Notes: generated by a model not told the origin, from the letters alone. DNA of 63,457 nt from UBA4660 sp034408895 (GCA_034408895.1 JAWXCI010000014.1:1-63457), one strand, 5' to 3'; positions 7,635 through 17,605 are shown, counted from the first letter of the stretch. Numbers and translations are program-made.

Positions 7635-9509
7635 ATGCAGGAAACGGATTTTATTGGCCAGAACAAGGAGAAGTGGGACGAGATGGAGCGCATGTTGCGT
7701 GATACAAGCAAAGATCCTGACCGCCTCACCAACCTCTTCATTGAAACCACGGACGATCTTTCCTTCTCCCGCACATACTATCCCAACCGCTCCGTGCGCG
7801 TGTACCTGAATAGTGTGGCGCAGCAGACTTTCCAAACCATCTACAAGAACAAAAGCAAGGGACACGGACGCTTGGTTCGGTTCTGGATGGAAGAAGTTCC
7901 CGATGCCATGTGGTATGCGCGAAAACAATTGCTTTACGCATTCCTCATCTTCATGGCGGGTATGGGGCTTGGCATTTTTTCAGGAATTCACGACCCGGAG
8001 TTTGCGAGCACCATGCTTTCATCGGAATACATCCAGATGACGGAAGAAAACATTGCCAGCGATGACCCGATGGCTGTGTACAAACAGATGCCGGCAGTCG
8101 AAATGTTTTTCTACATTGCATGGAACAACATTCAGGTAACTATGATTGTTTTCGTGCAGGGCATCACCTTTGGAATCGGAACCATTTTCCAAACCTTCTG
8201 GGAAGGAATCCGGATCGGATCGTTCCTGCAGTTTTTCAGCTCACACGGGTTATTCAGCGATGCATTTTTTGCAGTGATGCTTCACGGTACACTCGAACTT
8301 TCCATGATCATACTCGCGGCATGTTCGGGACTTGTGCTGGCAAGAGGCCTCGTTTTTCCCGGTTCGTATTCGCGCATCCAGTCGCTCATGATTGCCACGC
8401 GGCACGCATTCAAAATCATGATTGCAGTCGCATTCCTTTTAGTAGTTGCTGCCTTCATCGAAGGTTTCGCCACACGACATACTGAGATTCCTGATGTGAT
8501 GCGCGGTGCAGTCATTGGTCTCTCGTTCGCGCTGGTGCTCGGGTATTTTGTCATCTATCCGTTTTACCGGCACTACCGCGGTAAGATTGAACCAGAGGTT
8601 TATGATCAGCTCGCACCTACTCGTCCTCCGAACATCAACTACAGCGAAATAAAAACCAACGGAAAAATTTTCACTGAAATTTTTTACTTCTTTTCAAAAC
8701 GGTATCGCGGCATCCTGCTCTTCTCCCTCATCCTTTCAGGATTTCTTTTCTTCTACTACCTCACCATTTCCGAATACGCTATGAGGGAATACAGGCCGGA
8801 GATTGACTGGCGCTGGTTCAACCCGATTTACATTTTGTGGGTATGGGGAAATATCGAATCATTCTTTCGCTACGATTGGCCCCCCTTGAGATTTGGCTTG
8901 CACGCACTCGGGCTGGCCACTTTGCTCACCGCGTATGCCTCCTTTTTTATTGGCGTGAAAAACGGAAAAGGATTTTCTGCCGGGCAGTTTGCATTGCAGT
9001 GGTTCAACAATTTTTTGATAGCGATTGCTATGTTGCTGGTGATTGCCCTGCATCCAGCACTCACATTTTTGGTTGTGTTTTTTACATGGCCGATGTTGCT
9101 GTTTTGTTCTGCGATATGTGCCAATGAAAATTGCTCCATCACGGTGGGAATTTCGCGGATGTTCTACCTGGCCGGTGGGAATTACTGGAAACTCATAGGC
9201 AATTTCTTTTTCTCCTTCGGCATTCAATGGCTTTGCCTCATGGTTCTTTTTGCACCGCTGCGCTGGGTAGTAGATCGTCTGGTGTCCATGAATGTGGATG
9301 ACGGTTCCGAACTAGCACTCAACCCTTATGATGTGGTTCATTTTGCTGTGACGTTTCTTGCCATTACCATCCTGTTATCCTTCTCGGTGTTCTCTTCACA
9401 CCTTTACTATTTCTCGGCACTCGAGATGCGCGAGGCAGGTTTCCTCCGAAAACTCATCGGTCAAATAGGATTTAAAAGGAGGGCCTATGGTTTGGAAAAA
9501 GAAATCTGA
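7635..9509 (+). CDS. SpoIIM-like (DUF95) polytopic membrane protein with extra C-terminal membrane domain
   Basis: The protein has 624 residues. After a soluble start (1-95), the first half has five predicted membrane segments (~99-118, 155-180, 200-240, 253-273, 288-306) and matches the stage II sporulation protein M/DUF95 type. This includes the conserved HGTLELSMIILA stretch, where the Glu sits in a membrane helix. The second half (~355-620) adds about five more membrane helices not found in SpoIIM itself. Non-sporulating bacteria keep this family next to MoxR, DUF58 and DUF4129 genes, as here. The role is unknown; envelope integrity is the usual guess. The 3' end overlaps the next gene by 23 nt, which indicates co-transcription. 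Confidence 0.88.
   Translation: MQETDFIGQNKEKWDEMERMLRDTSKDPDRLTNLFIETTDDLSFSRTYYPNRSVRVYLNSVAQQTFQTIYKNKSKGHGRLVRFWMEEVPDAMWYARKQLLYAFLIFMAGMGLGIFSGIHDPEFASTMLSSEYIQMTEENIASDDPMAVYKQMPAVEMFFYIAWNNIQVTMIVFVQGITFGIGTIFQTFWEGIRIGSFLQFFSSHGLFSDAFFAVMLHGTLELSMIILAACSGLVLARGLVFPGSYSRIQSLMIATRHAFKIMIAVAFLLVVAAFIEGFATRHTEIPDVMRGAVIGLSFALVLGYFVIYPFYRHYRGKIEPEVYDQLAPTRPPNINYSEIKTNGKIFTEIFYFFSKRYRGILLFSLILSGFLFFYYLTISEYAMREYRPEIDWRWFNPIYILWVWGNIESFFRYDWPPLRFGLHALGLATLLTAYASFFIGVKNGKGFSAGQFALQWFNNFLIAIAMLLVIALHPALTFLVVFFTWPMLLFCSAICANENCSITVGISRMFYLAGGNYWKLIGNFFFSFGIQWLCLMVLFAPLRWVVDRLVSMNVDDGSELALNPYDVVHFAVTFLAITILLSFSVFSSHLYYFSALEMREAGFLRKLIGQIGFKRRAYGLEKEI
9477..9482 (+). promoter_or_regulatory. Shine-Dalgarno-like AGGAGG inside the SpoIIM gene, 4 nt before the DUF4129 start
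   Basis: AAAAGGAGGGCCTATG contains a strong anti-SD match. Such sites are unusual in Bacteroidota, where most genes rely on unstructured A-rich leaders. Here it supports the ATG at 9487, which lies within the end of the upstream gene. Confidence 0.5.
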
Positions 9510-10395
9510 ATTGTTGCTGCTCATTGCATTGCTTTTCTGCAACATTTATTTCACTTCACTTCACGCGCAGAATGAAGAGGAAGTTGCGGAGGAAGAAATT
9601 GTTGACGAAGAAATTTCAATGGAGGACCTTCAGGAAATCATTGAACAGAACCAAAGTGGTTACTATGATGATGAAGGAAACTGGCACTCACTGAATTCGG
9701 AGGAAGAAAATTTAGTTGACCCGAACACAGTGGACCAGGCAGAGCCAGTGGCTGTGCCACAGCGAGATGTGTGGACCACCGAACAGTGGAAAAAATCTAT
9801 ATCAGATCTTGACTACACCAAACCCGAAGAAAGGGAAAAGCGAGAACAAAGGGAACGCGAAAGAAATCAAACACAGGAACAGGTGCAACCCAATGATTCA
9901 TGGTCTTTCAACTGGCCTGTCATACCCACACAGTTCTGGCAGATTGTGGTGTTCTCTCTTATCATCATCACGCTTGTTTACCTCATCTGGCAATTGCTCA
10001 CCAAAGGAAACTGGAGAAAAGACAAAAAGCTGAAAGGTGATATCGGATTTTCACTTGAACACATCGAAGATAATCTTGAAGAAAGTGACCTGGACCGTTA
10101 CCTGCGTCATGCTCTCGATGCCGGTGATTACAAATCTGCTGTGCGGATTTTTTATCTCGCCATCATAAAAACGCTTCATGAAAACAGGTTGATACGATGG
10201 AAGAAAGAAAAAACAAATTTTGACTTTGTGGTTGAAATGCGACCATCGAATCACTACCAATCTTTTCGCGATGTGACCCGGGCATTTGAGTTGGTATGGT
10301 ATGGCGACATCAGCGTGAGTGAAAAACAGTTCAACACCATGGACGGTGTGTTCCGAAAATTCCTGAACGAACTTTCCAATGGCACAAAAAAATAA
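9487..10395 (+). CDS. DUF4129 domain protein, membrane-anchored
   Basis: The protein has 302 residues. An N-terminal signal sequence (LLLLIALLFCNIYFTSLHAQ) is followed by a very acidic extracytoplasmic stretch (residues ~28-65, many Glu and Asp) and a charged Arg/Glu-rich part (~110-140). One membrane helix (~152-172, IVVFSLIIITLVYLIWQLL) leads to a cytoplasmic C-terminal DUF4129 domain with the typical DAGDYKSAVRIFYLAIIKTL (~210-230). DUF4129 domains are found in transglutaminase-type and MoxR-linked membrane proteins; no enzyme activity is evident. It overlaps both neighbours, by 23 and 17 nt, so the genes are translationally coupled. Confidence 0.88.
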   Translation: MVWKKKSELLLLIALLFCNIYFTSLHAQNEEEVAEEEIVDEEISMEDLQEIIEQNQSGYYDDEGNWHSLNSEEENLVDPNTVDQAEPVAVPQRDVWTTEQWKKSISDLDYTKPEEREKREQRERERNQTQEQVQPNDSWSFNWPVIPTQFWQIVVFSLIIITLVYLIWQLLTKGNWRKDKKLKGDIGFSLEHIEDNLEESDLDRYLRHALDAGDYKSAVRIFYLAIIKTLHENRLIRWKKEKTNFDFVVEMRPSNHYQSFRDVTRAFELVWYGDISVSEKQFNTMDGVFRKFLNELSNGTKK

Positions 10396-11731
10396 ATCCA
10401 ACCTTACTGTAATTGTCATCATCGCTGTTATGGCGCTACTCATTTTTTATGTCATCTGGAGCTATTACAGCAAACCCAGGCACGACTGGGTGGAACGTTA
10501 TCGCTACAACAAATCAGAACCTTACGATTGCCAGGTGATGTACAACTTGCTGCATGAAGCGAACGGTGGCAGCAGGCTGGTGTTGTGGAATGATACTTCT
10601 TATGTGGACACTTCGCCCGAAGAAATTCCTGTTCATTCCAATTACATTTTTATCGGCCAGCGACAATACCTCGATAGTACAGAAAATTCTTTCCTTCTTG
10701 ATTTTGTGCGAAGAGGCAACAACGCCTTCATCTTTTCAAGCTCCCCTTCCGGCAAACTGCTCGATTCGCTCATTGCTCCACGCGATGAGTACCAATACCA
10801 TGCAGATTACTATGACGAAAATTACAGTTCGGAATTCAAACCGATGGGAACGGCACCTGATACGTTGGTGAAACTTTCCTTCACCAGGAACGAAATGTAT
10901 AAAGGCAACAACCTCGACATGCAGTTCTATTCTTTCTGGAAACCACAATCGTACGATTGGCGCTACTTCAAGGACAGCCTCTATTCCCGTGAAGGAGTTT
11001 TTTTTGAATCGCTCGGTGAAATCACTTCCCAACACGGTTCACATCTTAACTACATGCGGCTTCCTTATGGCAATGGAAATTTTTTCCTGTGCAGCACACC
11101 GGTTGCTTTCACCAATTATCATTTACTGAAAGAAGAGAACATGGAGTATGCAAGGCAGGCTCTTGCATTTTTGAGTGACGGAAAAATTTATTGGGATGAA
11201 CACAACCACACTCCCGACCCGCCCTCTTACATGGCGCAACAGGATGACCCAACACCCTATGATGACGACCCGCAGAAAGGCCCGCTCGGTTATGTTCTTT
11301 CACAACCCGCATTGAAATACGCGTGGTTTCTCTTGCTCATTGGCGCAGGCTTCTACCTGTTTTTTGGCGGACGGAGAAAACAGCGCAGCATTCCGGTGAA
11401 TGAAAGTCGTGACAATACATCCATTGAATATGCGGAAGTGATATCACAACTTTTCATGAAAGAAAGCGATCACAAAAAACTCGTATTGCTGAAAATGGAT
11501 TTGTTCCGTGCATTTCTTCGCGAACGATTTGCTTTGCGCCTGCCACTCCGAATGGACCAGGAGGATGATGCGTTCTATAAAAACGTTTCTGAAAAATCAA
11601 GTGTCCCGCTGGAACTGGTGCGCGACATTTTCGAGCAACACAAATACCTAAGTTCTATAGTAGCCGTAAATACCGAGTTGATGCTCTTGTTTTACAACAA
11701 GATTGAACAGTTTTATCTCACTTGCAAATAA
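10379..11731 (+). CDS. DUF4350 domain protein, membrane-anchored
   Basis: The protein has 450 residues with a membrane helix near the N-terminus (~8-30, LTVIVIIAVMALLIFYVI) and a second around 315-332 (YAWFLLLIGAGFYLFFGG) followed by RRKQR. The region between is predicted to be periplasmic and contains the DUF4350 domain (NLLHEANGGSRLVLWN onward, roughly 45-230), which resembles a GATase-like or ThuA-like binding fold. The C-terminal ~110 residues are cytoplasmic and helical. Its place between DUF4129 and MoxR genes is the standard Bacteroidota order. No catalytic residues can be assigned. Confidence 0.85.
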   Translation: MAQKNKSNLTVIVIIAVMALLIFYVIWSYYSKPRHDWVERYRYNKSEPYDCQVMYNLLHEANGGSRLVLWNDTSYVDTSPEEIPVHSNYIFIGQRQYLDSTENSFLLDFVRRGNNAFIFSSSPSGKLLDSLIAPRDEYQYHADYYDENYSSEFKPMGTAPDTLVKLSFTRNEMYKGNNLDMQFYSFWKPQSYDWRYFKDSLYSREGVFFESLGEITSQHGSHLNYMRLPYGNGNFFLCSTPVAFTNYHLLKEENMEYARQALAFLSDGKIYWDEHNHTPDPPSYMAQQDDPTPYDDDPQKGPLGYVLSQPALKYAWFLLLIGAGFYLFFGGRRKQRSIPVNESRDNTSIEYAEVISQLFMKESDHKKLVLLKMDLFRAFLRERFALRLPLRMDQEDDAFYKNVSEKSSVPLELVRDIFEQHKYLSSIVAVNTELMLLFYNKIEQFYLTCK

Positions 11732-11743
11732 CACTAACCACTT

Positions 11744-12877
11744 ATGGAAGAAAACCACGACAACACCACACCGCAGCAACCTGCATCAACACAGGCGGAA
11801 GAAACAATCCAACCAGTTACAACAGTTGCTTCTTCGCCTGTAAACGATGAAGCGAAAGCATTGCACTCCTCGCGTGCCGGCAATGAAGATGCTGAGTGGC
11901 TGCGCGGACTGGGCGATGCCAACCGGCTGGATGTCCGCCCCATCTACACTGCCGCTGATTCTATCAAGGATGAAATAGCGAAAGTGATAGTGGGCCAGGA
12001 TCAAGTTGTGGATCACCTGCTTGCAGCATTGATGGTGGGCGGCCACGTGCTGCTGGAAGGGTTGCCCGGAATTGCAAAAACACTCACTGCAAAACTTCTT
12101 GCAAAAACCATCAACACCGGTTTCAGCAGGATCCAGTTCACTCCCGATTTGATGCCTACCGATGTGAGCGGCACTTCCGTTTTCAATATGAAGGAGTCGA
12201 ACTTCTACTTCAAACAGGGTCCCATTTTTTCGAACGTGATATTGATTGATGAAATCAATCGCGCACCGGCAAAAACACAGGCCGCACTCATGGAAGTGAT
12301 GGAAGAAAAACAACTCACTTATGATGGCATCACGTATCCCATGGGTTATCCCTTCTTCGTACTTGCCACACAAAACCCGATTGAGCAGGAAGGAACTCAT
12401 TCACTTCCTGAAGCACAACTGGACCGCTTCATCTTCCGGCTGAAGATGAGTTATCCCAACCTCGATCAGGAGCAACTTATTCTTCATCGTTTCCAGAATG
12501 ATTTTGACCTGAGGCAAAGTGCGGGAGTGAAGCCCGTGATTTCGCCCAACCAATTGAAGGAGTTCAAAACCATTATTGAAAAAATTTACATGCGGCCTGA
12601 GTTGCTCAACTACATCGCTGCTGTGGTGCACAACACGCGCAACAACGGTGACCTGCACATGGGCGCATCTCCTCGCGCATCGCTGAGCATCATGAAATCA
12701 GCAAAGGCGCTTGCAGCCATTCGCGGAAGAGATTTCGTGACACCTGATGATGTAAAACAAATGTGTATTCCTGTTCTCAACCACCGTGTCATCTTAAGTC
12801 ATGAACGCGAAATGGAAGGCCATACCGTTGAAGAAATTATTGGTGACATTCTCAAAAATATAGAGATACCCAGATAG
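11744..12877 (+). CDS. MoxR-type AAA+ ATPase
   Basis: The protein has 377 residues. A poorly conserved Ser/Thr/Gln/Glu-rich N-terminal tail (~1-65) precedes the AAA+ core. Walker A is GLPGIAKT (106-113), Walker B is VILIDE (165-170), and sensor 1 is ATQNP in FVLATQNPIEQEG. The following LPEAQLDRF is diagnostic of MoxR. MoxR ATPases act as chaperones that help assemble or activate protein complexes, commonly together with a DUF58 or VWA partner; the DUF58 gene follows 28 bases on. Here the client is most simply one of the membrane proteins of this cluster, which is inference. The start at 11744 leaves 12 bases after DUF4350. The long N-terminal tail is somewhat unusual. Confidence 0.95.
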   Translation: MEENHDNTTPQQPASTQAEETIQPVTTVASSPVNDEAKALHSSRAGNEDAEWLRGLGDANRLDVRPIYTAADSIKDEIAKVIVGQDQVVDHLLAALMVGGHVLLEGLPGIAKTLTAKLLAKTINTGFSRIQFTPDLMPTDVSGTSVFNMKESNFYFKQGPIFSNVILIDEINRAPAKTQAALMEVMEEKQLTYDGITYPMGYPFFVLATQNPIEQEGTHSLPEAQLDRFIFRLKMSYPNLDQEQLILHRFQNDFDLRQSAGVKPVISPNQLKEFKTIIEKIYMRPELLNYIAAVVHNTRNNGDLHMGASPRASLSIMKSAKALAAIRGRDFVTPDDVKQMCIPVLNHRVILSHEREMEGHTVEEIIGDILKNIEIPR

Positions 12878-12905
12878 TTCATCGTTCGCGCAAAAACCCG
12901 GAACT

Positions 12906-14249
12906 ATGAATATCGTAATCAATTTCTACAAACAACTTCAACTGACCACGCGATTTTTTGTGGCGGTAGGTGTTGCTGTTCTGCTTTTCGCGCTGAGCTT
13001 TGTATGGGAATTTCTTTTTCCGCTTGGGCAGATTGCCGTGTTGCTGATTGCCATTGCGTTGCTTGCCGATTTATTGTTGCTCTTTCACCCCTCCACCAGA
13101 GTGCTGACAAGACGAGCTCCTGGAAAACTGCTTTCGCTTGGAGACGATAACAGCATCCTTCTTCAATTGGCAAACAGGGGTGCCATCCGATTGTTCATGG
13201 ATGTGTATGATGAGCTGCCGCAACAATTCCAGGAAAGAAAATTTCATCAGCAACTCTCTCTGGCTTCGGGCGAAGAAAAAATCATCCGGTTCAATCTGCG
13301 GCCGTTGTTGCGCGGTGAATATTTATTCGGGAAGACCAATGTGCACATCACTACCATCATTGGCATCTGTGCGCGCAGGCTGCACATTGGCGAGCCACAA
13401 CAGGTGCCGGTTTATCCCAGCATCCTGCAGATGAAGAAATATGAGTTGCTTGCATTCGCCAGCATCTCCACACAGCAGGGCATCAAGCGCCTGCGCAGGC
13501 TAGGTCACAGTTATGAGTTCGAACAGATAAAACAATATGCCCAGGGCGATGACAGGCGCAGCATCAACTGGAAGGCCACCAGCAGGAGACATCAGCTCAT
13601 GGTGAACCAATACGAAGACGAGCGCTCACAGCAGGTTTATACCATCATTGACAAAAGCCGCGTGATGCACATGCCTTTCAACGGATTGAGTTTGCTGGAC
13701 TATGCGATCAACACCAGTCTTGTCATTTCGAACATCGCCTTGAAGAAAGATGACAAAGTGGGATACATTACTTATTCGCACCGCATTGGTTCCACCATTC
13801 CGGCAGAGCGCAGTTCAGGCCAACTGAAAAAAATTCTCGCAGCGCTTTATCACGAGCGCCCGCAGCCGTTTGAGGCGAACTACGATTTGTTGTATCGCGC
13901 AGTAAAAAATGTGATTCATGCACGCAGCCTCATTTTTCTCTACATCAATTTTGAGAGCGCTTACGCAATGGAACGCGCCCTGCCTATCCTCCAGAAAATA
14001 AATCACCTGCATCTTCTGGTTGTGATGATTTTCGAAAACACGGAATTGATAACCTATGCGCACAGGAAAGCAGAATACGTTTCCGACATCTACTCCCAAA
14101 CCATTGCGCAGAAACTGGTGCAGGAGAAAAAATCCATTGTATCGAAACTGCGGAAGTACGGTATTCAAACTATCTTATCAAAACCGGAAGACCTTAGCAT
14201 CAACACCGTAAACAAGTATCTTGAGTTGAAGGCGAAGGGGATGATGTGA
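12906..14249 (+). CDS. DUF58 domain protein
   Basis: The protein has 447 residues with two N-terminal membrane helices (~17-36 and ~42-61), then a beta-rich region and the DUF58 core around GDDRRSINWKATSRR (214-228), followed by a VWA-like half (~230-400). DUF58 proteins are the usual partners of MoxR ATPases and may act as adaptors. No vWA BatA/B or TPR genes follow, so the cluster is the short form of the MoxR locus. It is the last gene of the five-gene run: the next gene is on the other strand, 38 bases away, and no clear terminator hairpin is visible between them. Confidence 0.9.
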   Translation: MNIVINFYKQLQLTTRFFVAVGVAVLLFALSFVWEFLFPLGQIAVLLIAIALLADLLLLFHPSTRVLTRRAPGKLLSLGDDNSILLQLANRGAIRLFMDVYDELPQQFQERKFHQQLSLASGEEKIIRFNLRPLLRGEYLFGKTNVHITTIIGICARRLHIGEPQQVPVYPSILQMKKYELLAFASISTQQGIKRLRRLGHSYEFEQIKQYAQGDDRRSINWKATSRRHQLMVNQYEDERSQQVYTIIDKSRVMHMPFNGLSLLDYAINTSLVISNIALKKDDKVGYITYSHRIGSTIPAERSSGQLKKILAALYHERPQPFEANYDLLYRAVKNVIHARSLIFLYINFESAYAMERALPILQKINHLHLLVVMIFENTELITYAHRKAEYVSDIYSQTIAQKLVQEKKSIVSKLRKYGIQTILSKPEDLSINTVNKYLELKAKGMM

Positions 14250-14287
14250 ATCAGATAAAACATTACTGGCGGACTTGTCATAATTTC

Positions 14288-17200
14288 TCAATCCTCAATT
14301 TCCTTAAACAACTTCACCTCCACCTTTTCCGCCTTTTCCTTCCATGCTTCGTAATCGGTGCTGATGAAAGTGTTCACTTTATCCACCACCTTTTTCACTT
14401 CATCTGCAAAAAGCCGAACAGCAATTTCACTGTTTTCACCCGGTGCAGTGTGGCCGGTGTTCAGGTAGCCCGAGGTGCCCCAGATTTTGCTGGAGAGGAA
14501 TTGCGAATCATCACGAATTCCGTTTTCATCTTCCGGAGCCATGAATAATTTTTCGATGCCGGAAATTTTCTTACTCAACGAATCTGCTTCCGCCAATACT
14601 TCTTTCTTCAAACTGTCCGGCACATTCACCCAACTTGTTTTTGCAAGCTCTATGTTCTTCTTTACAAGTTTGAGTTGTTCAAATGCTTTGTCAGCTTTCT
14701 TCACTTCATCCTGCCAGCGTTTGGCAAGCTCCACTTGTTTATCGTAGGCGAGTATATCAAACGGAATGCGCGGGTCTGCTTCCACTCTCACCGTTGTACT
14801 GTCTTTGTGTTCATTAAAAGTGAACACCACTTTATAGTTGCCCGGGGCCACTTGCGGTCCATTACCACGCTGGTCATCATCAGGTTTTCTTTCCTTGCGC
14901 GATGGCGAACGAACTCCCTCCGTATCGAAACCCCATGAAAGGATGTTGATACCTGTATCCGGCTCATGGAGGAACCATCGCAACGTATCACCAGCCATAC
15001 TTAAAATGGAAACTTTTACTTTCTTGTCCTTTGGTTTTTCATCTTTTTTCTTGTCCGTTGAATCTGCCGGAGTCACTTCCTCTTTCTCCTCCAACATTGC
15101 TTTTTCTTTTTTGGTCTTCGGTTCTCCATGTTCAGTCACTTCCTTTTTCTCCACCGGCTTTGCGTTTTCCTTCTTGGCCTTCGGTCTTTCGTCTTCCGTC
15201 TTCTCCCCCTTCTTCTCCTCCTCCACCTTGAAATAATAATTCAACATGGCACCGCCCCATTTGTTGTCTCCGTTGAAATGAAGCGCTGCATGAAATCTTT
15301 CGCCCAGCGGTTGTTTGTAGTTGGCCATATAGGCTGTAGGCGTTTCGAATGCGGTAAGTTTTTTATCGAATATCGTCTTTCCCTTCTGCGCCAAAGCCCT
15401 GAGCGGTCGTATGTCATCAAGAATAAAAGCAGCACGGCCAAACGTGGCAATGATGAGGTCATGCTCACGCGGATGAATTTTTAAATCCTGCGTTGCCACT
15501 CCTGCCGGATAGTTGTGTGTCCACTTATTCCATGTTGTACCATAATCAAAACTTATGTAGAGACCATGTTCGGTTCCAAGGAAAAGCAGTTTGGGTTCAA
15601 CAGGATCTTGCACGATAGTGAGGCAATGACCGTCCACTGCTTTTTCATTTGACTCTTTCGTCTTCCCACTTCCCGTTACAAGATTTTTCCATGACTTGCC
15701 GAAGTCAGTGGTATGAAATAGATACGGTTTCCAGTCGTTCTGCCGATAATTGTTTACGACAGCGAATGCCTCGCCTGCTTTATGAGTGGATGCAACAATC
15801 TGTGGCACCCATGCGCCCTTAGGCAAACCAACCAATCCGTTCGAACAATTTCTCCACGTCTTGCCTCCGTCTGTTGTCACCTGTATGTTGCCGTCATCGG
15901 TACCTGCCCATACAACATCCTTGTCAAGCGAACTTGGTGCGATGCAAATAATAGTGCAATGATTTTCCGCAGTGGTCACATCAAGAGTCAGTCCGCCACT
16001 TTCTGCCTGTTTCAATTTGGTGGAATCATTCGTGGAGAGATCGGGTGAAATTATTTTCCAGCTATTGCCTTTGTCCGGGGAGAAATGAACGAACTGTGAA
16101 CCGTAGAACAATCCATCCGCGTTATATGGATCGGCACTTATGCCAGCGTTCCAGTGGTAACGCAACTTCACACCATCAGGATGTACGGGCTTGATGTAGC
16201 GCGACTCGCCTGTCTCGCTGTCCACCCAATACACTTCACCGCCCTGGTACATCGCATAGACAAAACGCGAATCATTGGCATATGGTACCACATCGAAACC
16301 ATCACCAAATAACACCTCTTGCCAATCGGCTGCGCTGATGCTTCCGGAATTCCAGGTGTAGCCAGGCCCTTTCCAGGAACCGTTGTCCTGCATTCCGCCA
16401 TAGACGTGATAAGGAATATCCATGTCGTAATTGATGTGGTAGAACTGCCCGAGCGGAAGGTTGTTCACGAATTGCCATGTCTTGCCATTGTCGCGGGTGA
16501 TGTTCATTCCGCCATCGTTTCCTTCAATCATGTACGAAGGATCCTCGGCACTCCACCAAAATGCGTGATGATCAGGATGCACTTCCCATCCCACAAACTG
16601 GTGAAATGTTTTTCCACCATCAAGACTCTCGCTCACTGTGCTGTGGAGATAGATGATTCTGTTTTCGTTCGTGGGATCAACATAAATTTCATGATAATAA
16701 AACGGGCGATCATCCACGTCCTTATCTGTAATCATTTTCCAATTGTATCCTCCATCAGTTGACTTGTAGAGTGCGGTCTTTTTGCTTTCAATCAATGCGT
16801 AAACAACTTTAGGATTTGAGGGCGCAATGGCGAGGCCGATGCGACCAATTTCTCCTTCAGGTAAACCATTCTTATCACTGAGTTGCGTCCATGTCTTTCC
16901 GCCATCCACTGTCATGTGTAGTCCACTGCCTTTGCCTCCGCTGTCGAATGTCCATGGTTTTCTTCCATAATGCCACATGGCTGCAAAGAGTTTGTTTGGG
17001 TTCTGTGGATCCATTACAAGATCAGCACAACCGACAGAATCATTTACGAATAAAATTTTCTCCCAAGACTCGCCTCCGTTGTTCGTGCGATACACTCCGC
17101 GATCCGGTGTTGGCCCCCACGCACTTCCGTGTGCTGCCACATATAGCGTACTCGAAAATCTGGGATGCATGAGAATGCGGTGGATGGTCTTTGTTGCTTC

Positions 17201-17605
17201 CAGTCCCATGTTCTTCCAGGAGCGTCCGCCATCCGGTGATTTGTAAATACCGTTTCCACTGCTTTGAGAGTTGCGCGGATTTCCTTCTCCTGTTCCCGCC
17301 CAAATCACATCAGGATTAGATGGATCAATGGACAAGGCACCAATGCTGTGAACAGGTTCGCGATCGAACAAGGGTTTCCATGAAATGCCTCCGCTCTCGC
17401 TCAGCCAAAGCCCACCGCTTGCAGTGCCTGCATAAATAATATCGGGATTGTCGTCACGCACATCAATGGCTGTAACGCGGCCACTCATAACAGCAGGCCC
17501 GATGGCTCGCATATTCATGTTCTTGAAATGGTCGAGCACATTCTGTTGTGCAATACCAGTCATGGATGAAATACCAACAACTACTGAAACAACGATTTTC
17601 TTCAT
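14288..17605 (-). CDS. Secreted BNR/sortilin-like beta-propeller protein
   Basis: The protein has 1105 residues from the preferred start MKKIVVSVVVGISSMTG, which begins a signal peptide; an ATG six codons upstream is less likely. From residue ~30 to ~740 it carries many propeller repeats with Asp-box motifs (SESGGISWKP, SPDGGRSWKN, TVDGGKTWTQ, TTDGGKTWRN), as in VPS10/sortilin and in proteins annotated as glycosyl hydrolases of the BNR class. Catalytic residues of sialidases are not evident. A Lys/Glu-rich low-complexity segment lies at about 800-880, followed by a helical C-terminal region. Such proteins are widespread in Bacteroidota and are thought to act in the periplasm or outside the cell; the substrate is unknown. 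No T9SS sorting domain is seen at the end. Confidence 0.85.
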   Translation of the reverse strand: MKKIVVSVVVGISSMTGIAQQNVLDHFKNMNMRAIGPAVMSGRVTAIDVRDDNPDIIYAGTASGGLWLSESGGISWKPLFDREPVHSIGALSIDPSNPDVIWAGTGEGNPRNSQSSGNGIYKSPDGGRSWKNMGLEATKTIHRILMHPRFSSTLYVAAHGSAWGPTPDRGVYRTNNGGESWEKILFVNDSVGCADLVMDPQNPNKLFAAMWHYGRKPWTFDSGGKGSGLHMTVDGGKTWTQLSDKNGLPEGEIGRIGLAIAPSNPKVVYALIESKKTALYKSTDGGYNWKMITDKDVDDRPFYYHEIYVDPTNENRIIYLHSTVSESLDGGKTFHQFVGWEVHPDHHAFWWSAEDPSYMIEGNDGGMNITRDNGKTWQFVNNLPLGQFYHINYDMDIPYHVYGGMQDNGSWKGPGYTWNSGSISAADWQEVLFGDGFDVVPYANDSRFVYAMYQGGEVYWVDSETGESRYIKPVHPDGVKLRYHWNAGISADPYNADGLFYGSQFVHFSPDKGNSWKIISPDLSTNDSTKLKQAESGGLTLDVTTAENHCTIICIAPSSLDKDVVWAGTDDGNIQVTTDGGKTWRNCSNGLVGLPKGAWVPQIVASTHKAGEAFAVVNNYRQNDWKPYLFHTTDFGKSWKNLVTGSGKTKESNEKAVDGHCLTIVQDPVEPKLLFLGTEHGLYISFDYGTTWNKWTHNYPAGVATQDLKIHPREHDLIIATFGRAAFILDDIRPLRALAQKGKTIFDKKLTAFETPTAYMANYKQPLGERFHAALHFNGDNKWGGAMLNYYFKVEEEKKGEKTEDERPKAKKENAKPVEKKEVTEHGEPKTKKEKAMLEEKEEVTPADSTDKKKDEKPKDKKVKVSILSMAGDTLRWFLHEPDTGINILSWGFDTEGVRSPSRKERKPDDDQRGNGPQVAPGNYKVVFTFNEHKDSTTVRVEADPRIPFDILAYDKQVELAKRWQDEVKKADKAFEQLKLVKKNIELAKTSWVNVPDSLKKEVLAEADSLSKKISGIEKLFMAPEDENGIRDDSQFLSSKIWGTSGYLNTGHTAPGENSEIAVRLFADEVKKVVDKVNTFISTDYEAWKEKAEKVEVKLFKEIED

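Noticed and set aside
8120..9142. Long antisense and alternative frames in the SpoIIM gene
   Set aside because: They overlap a conserved membrane protein and show no domain features of their own.
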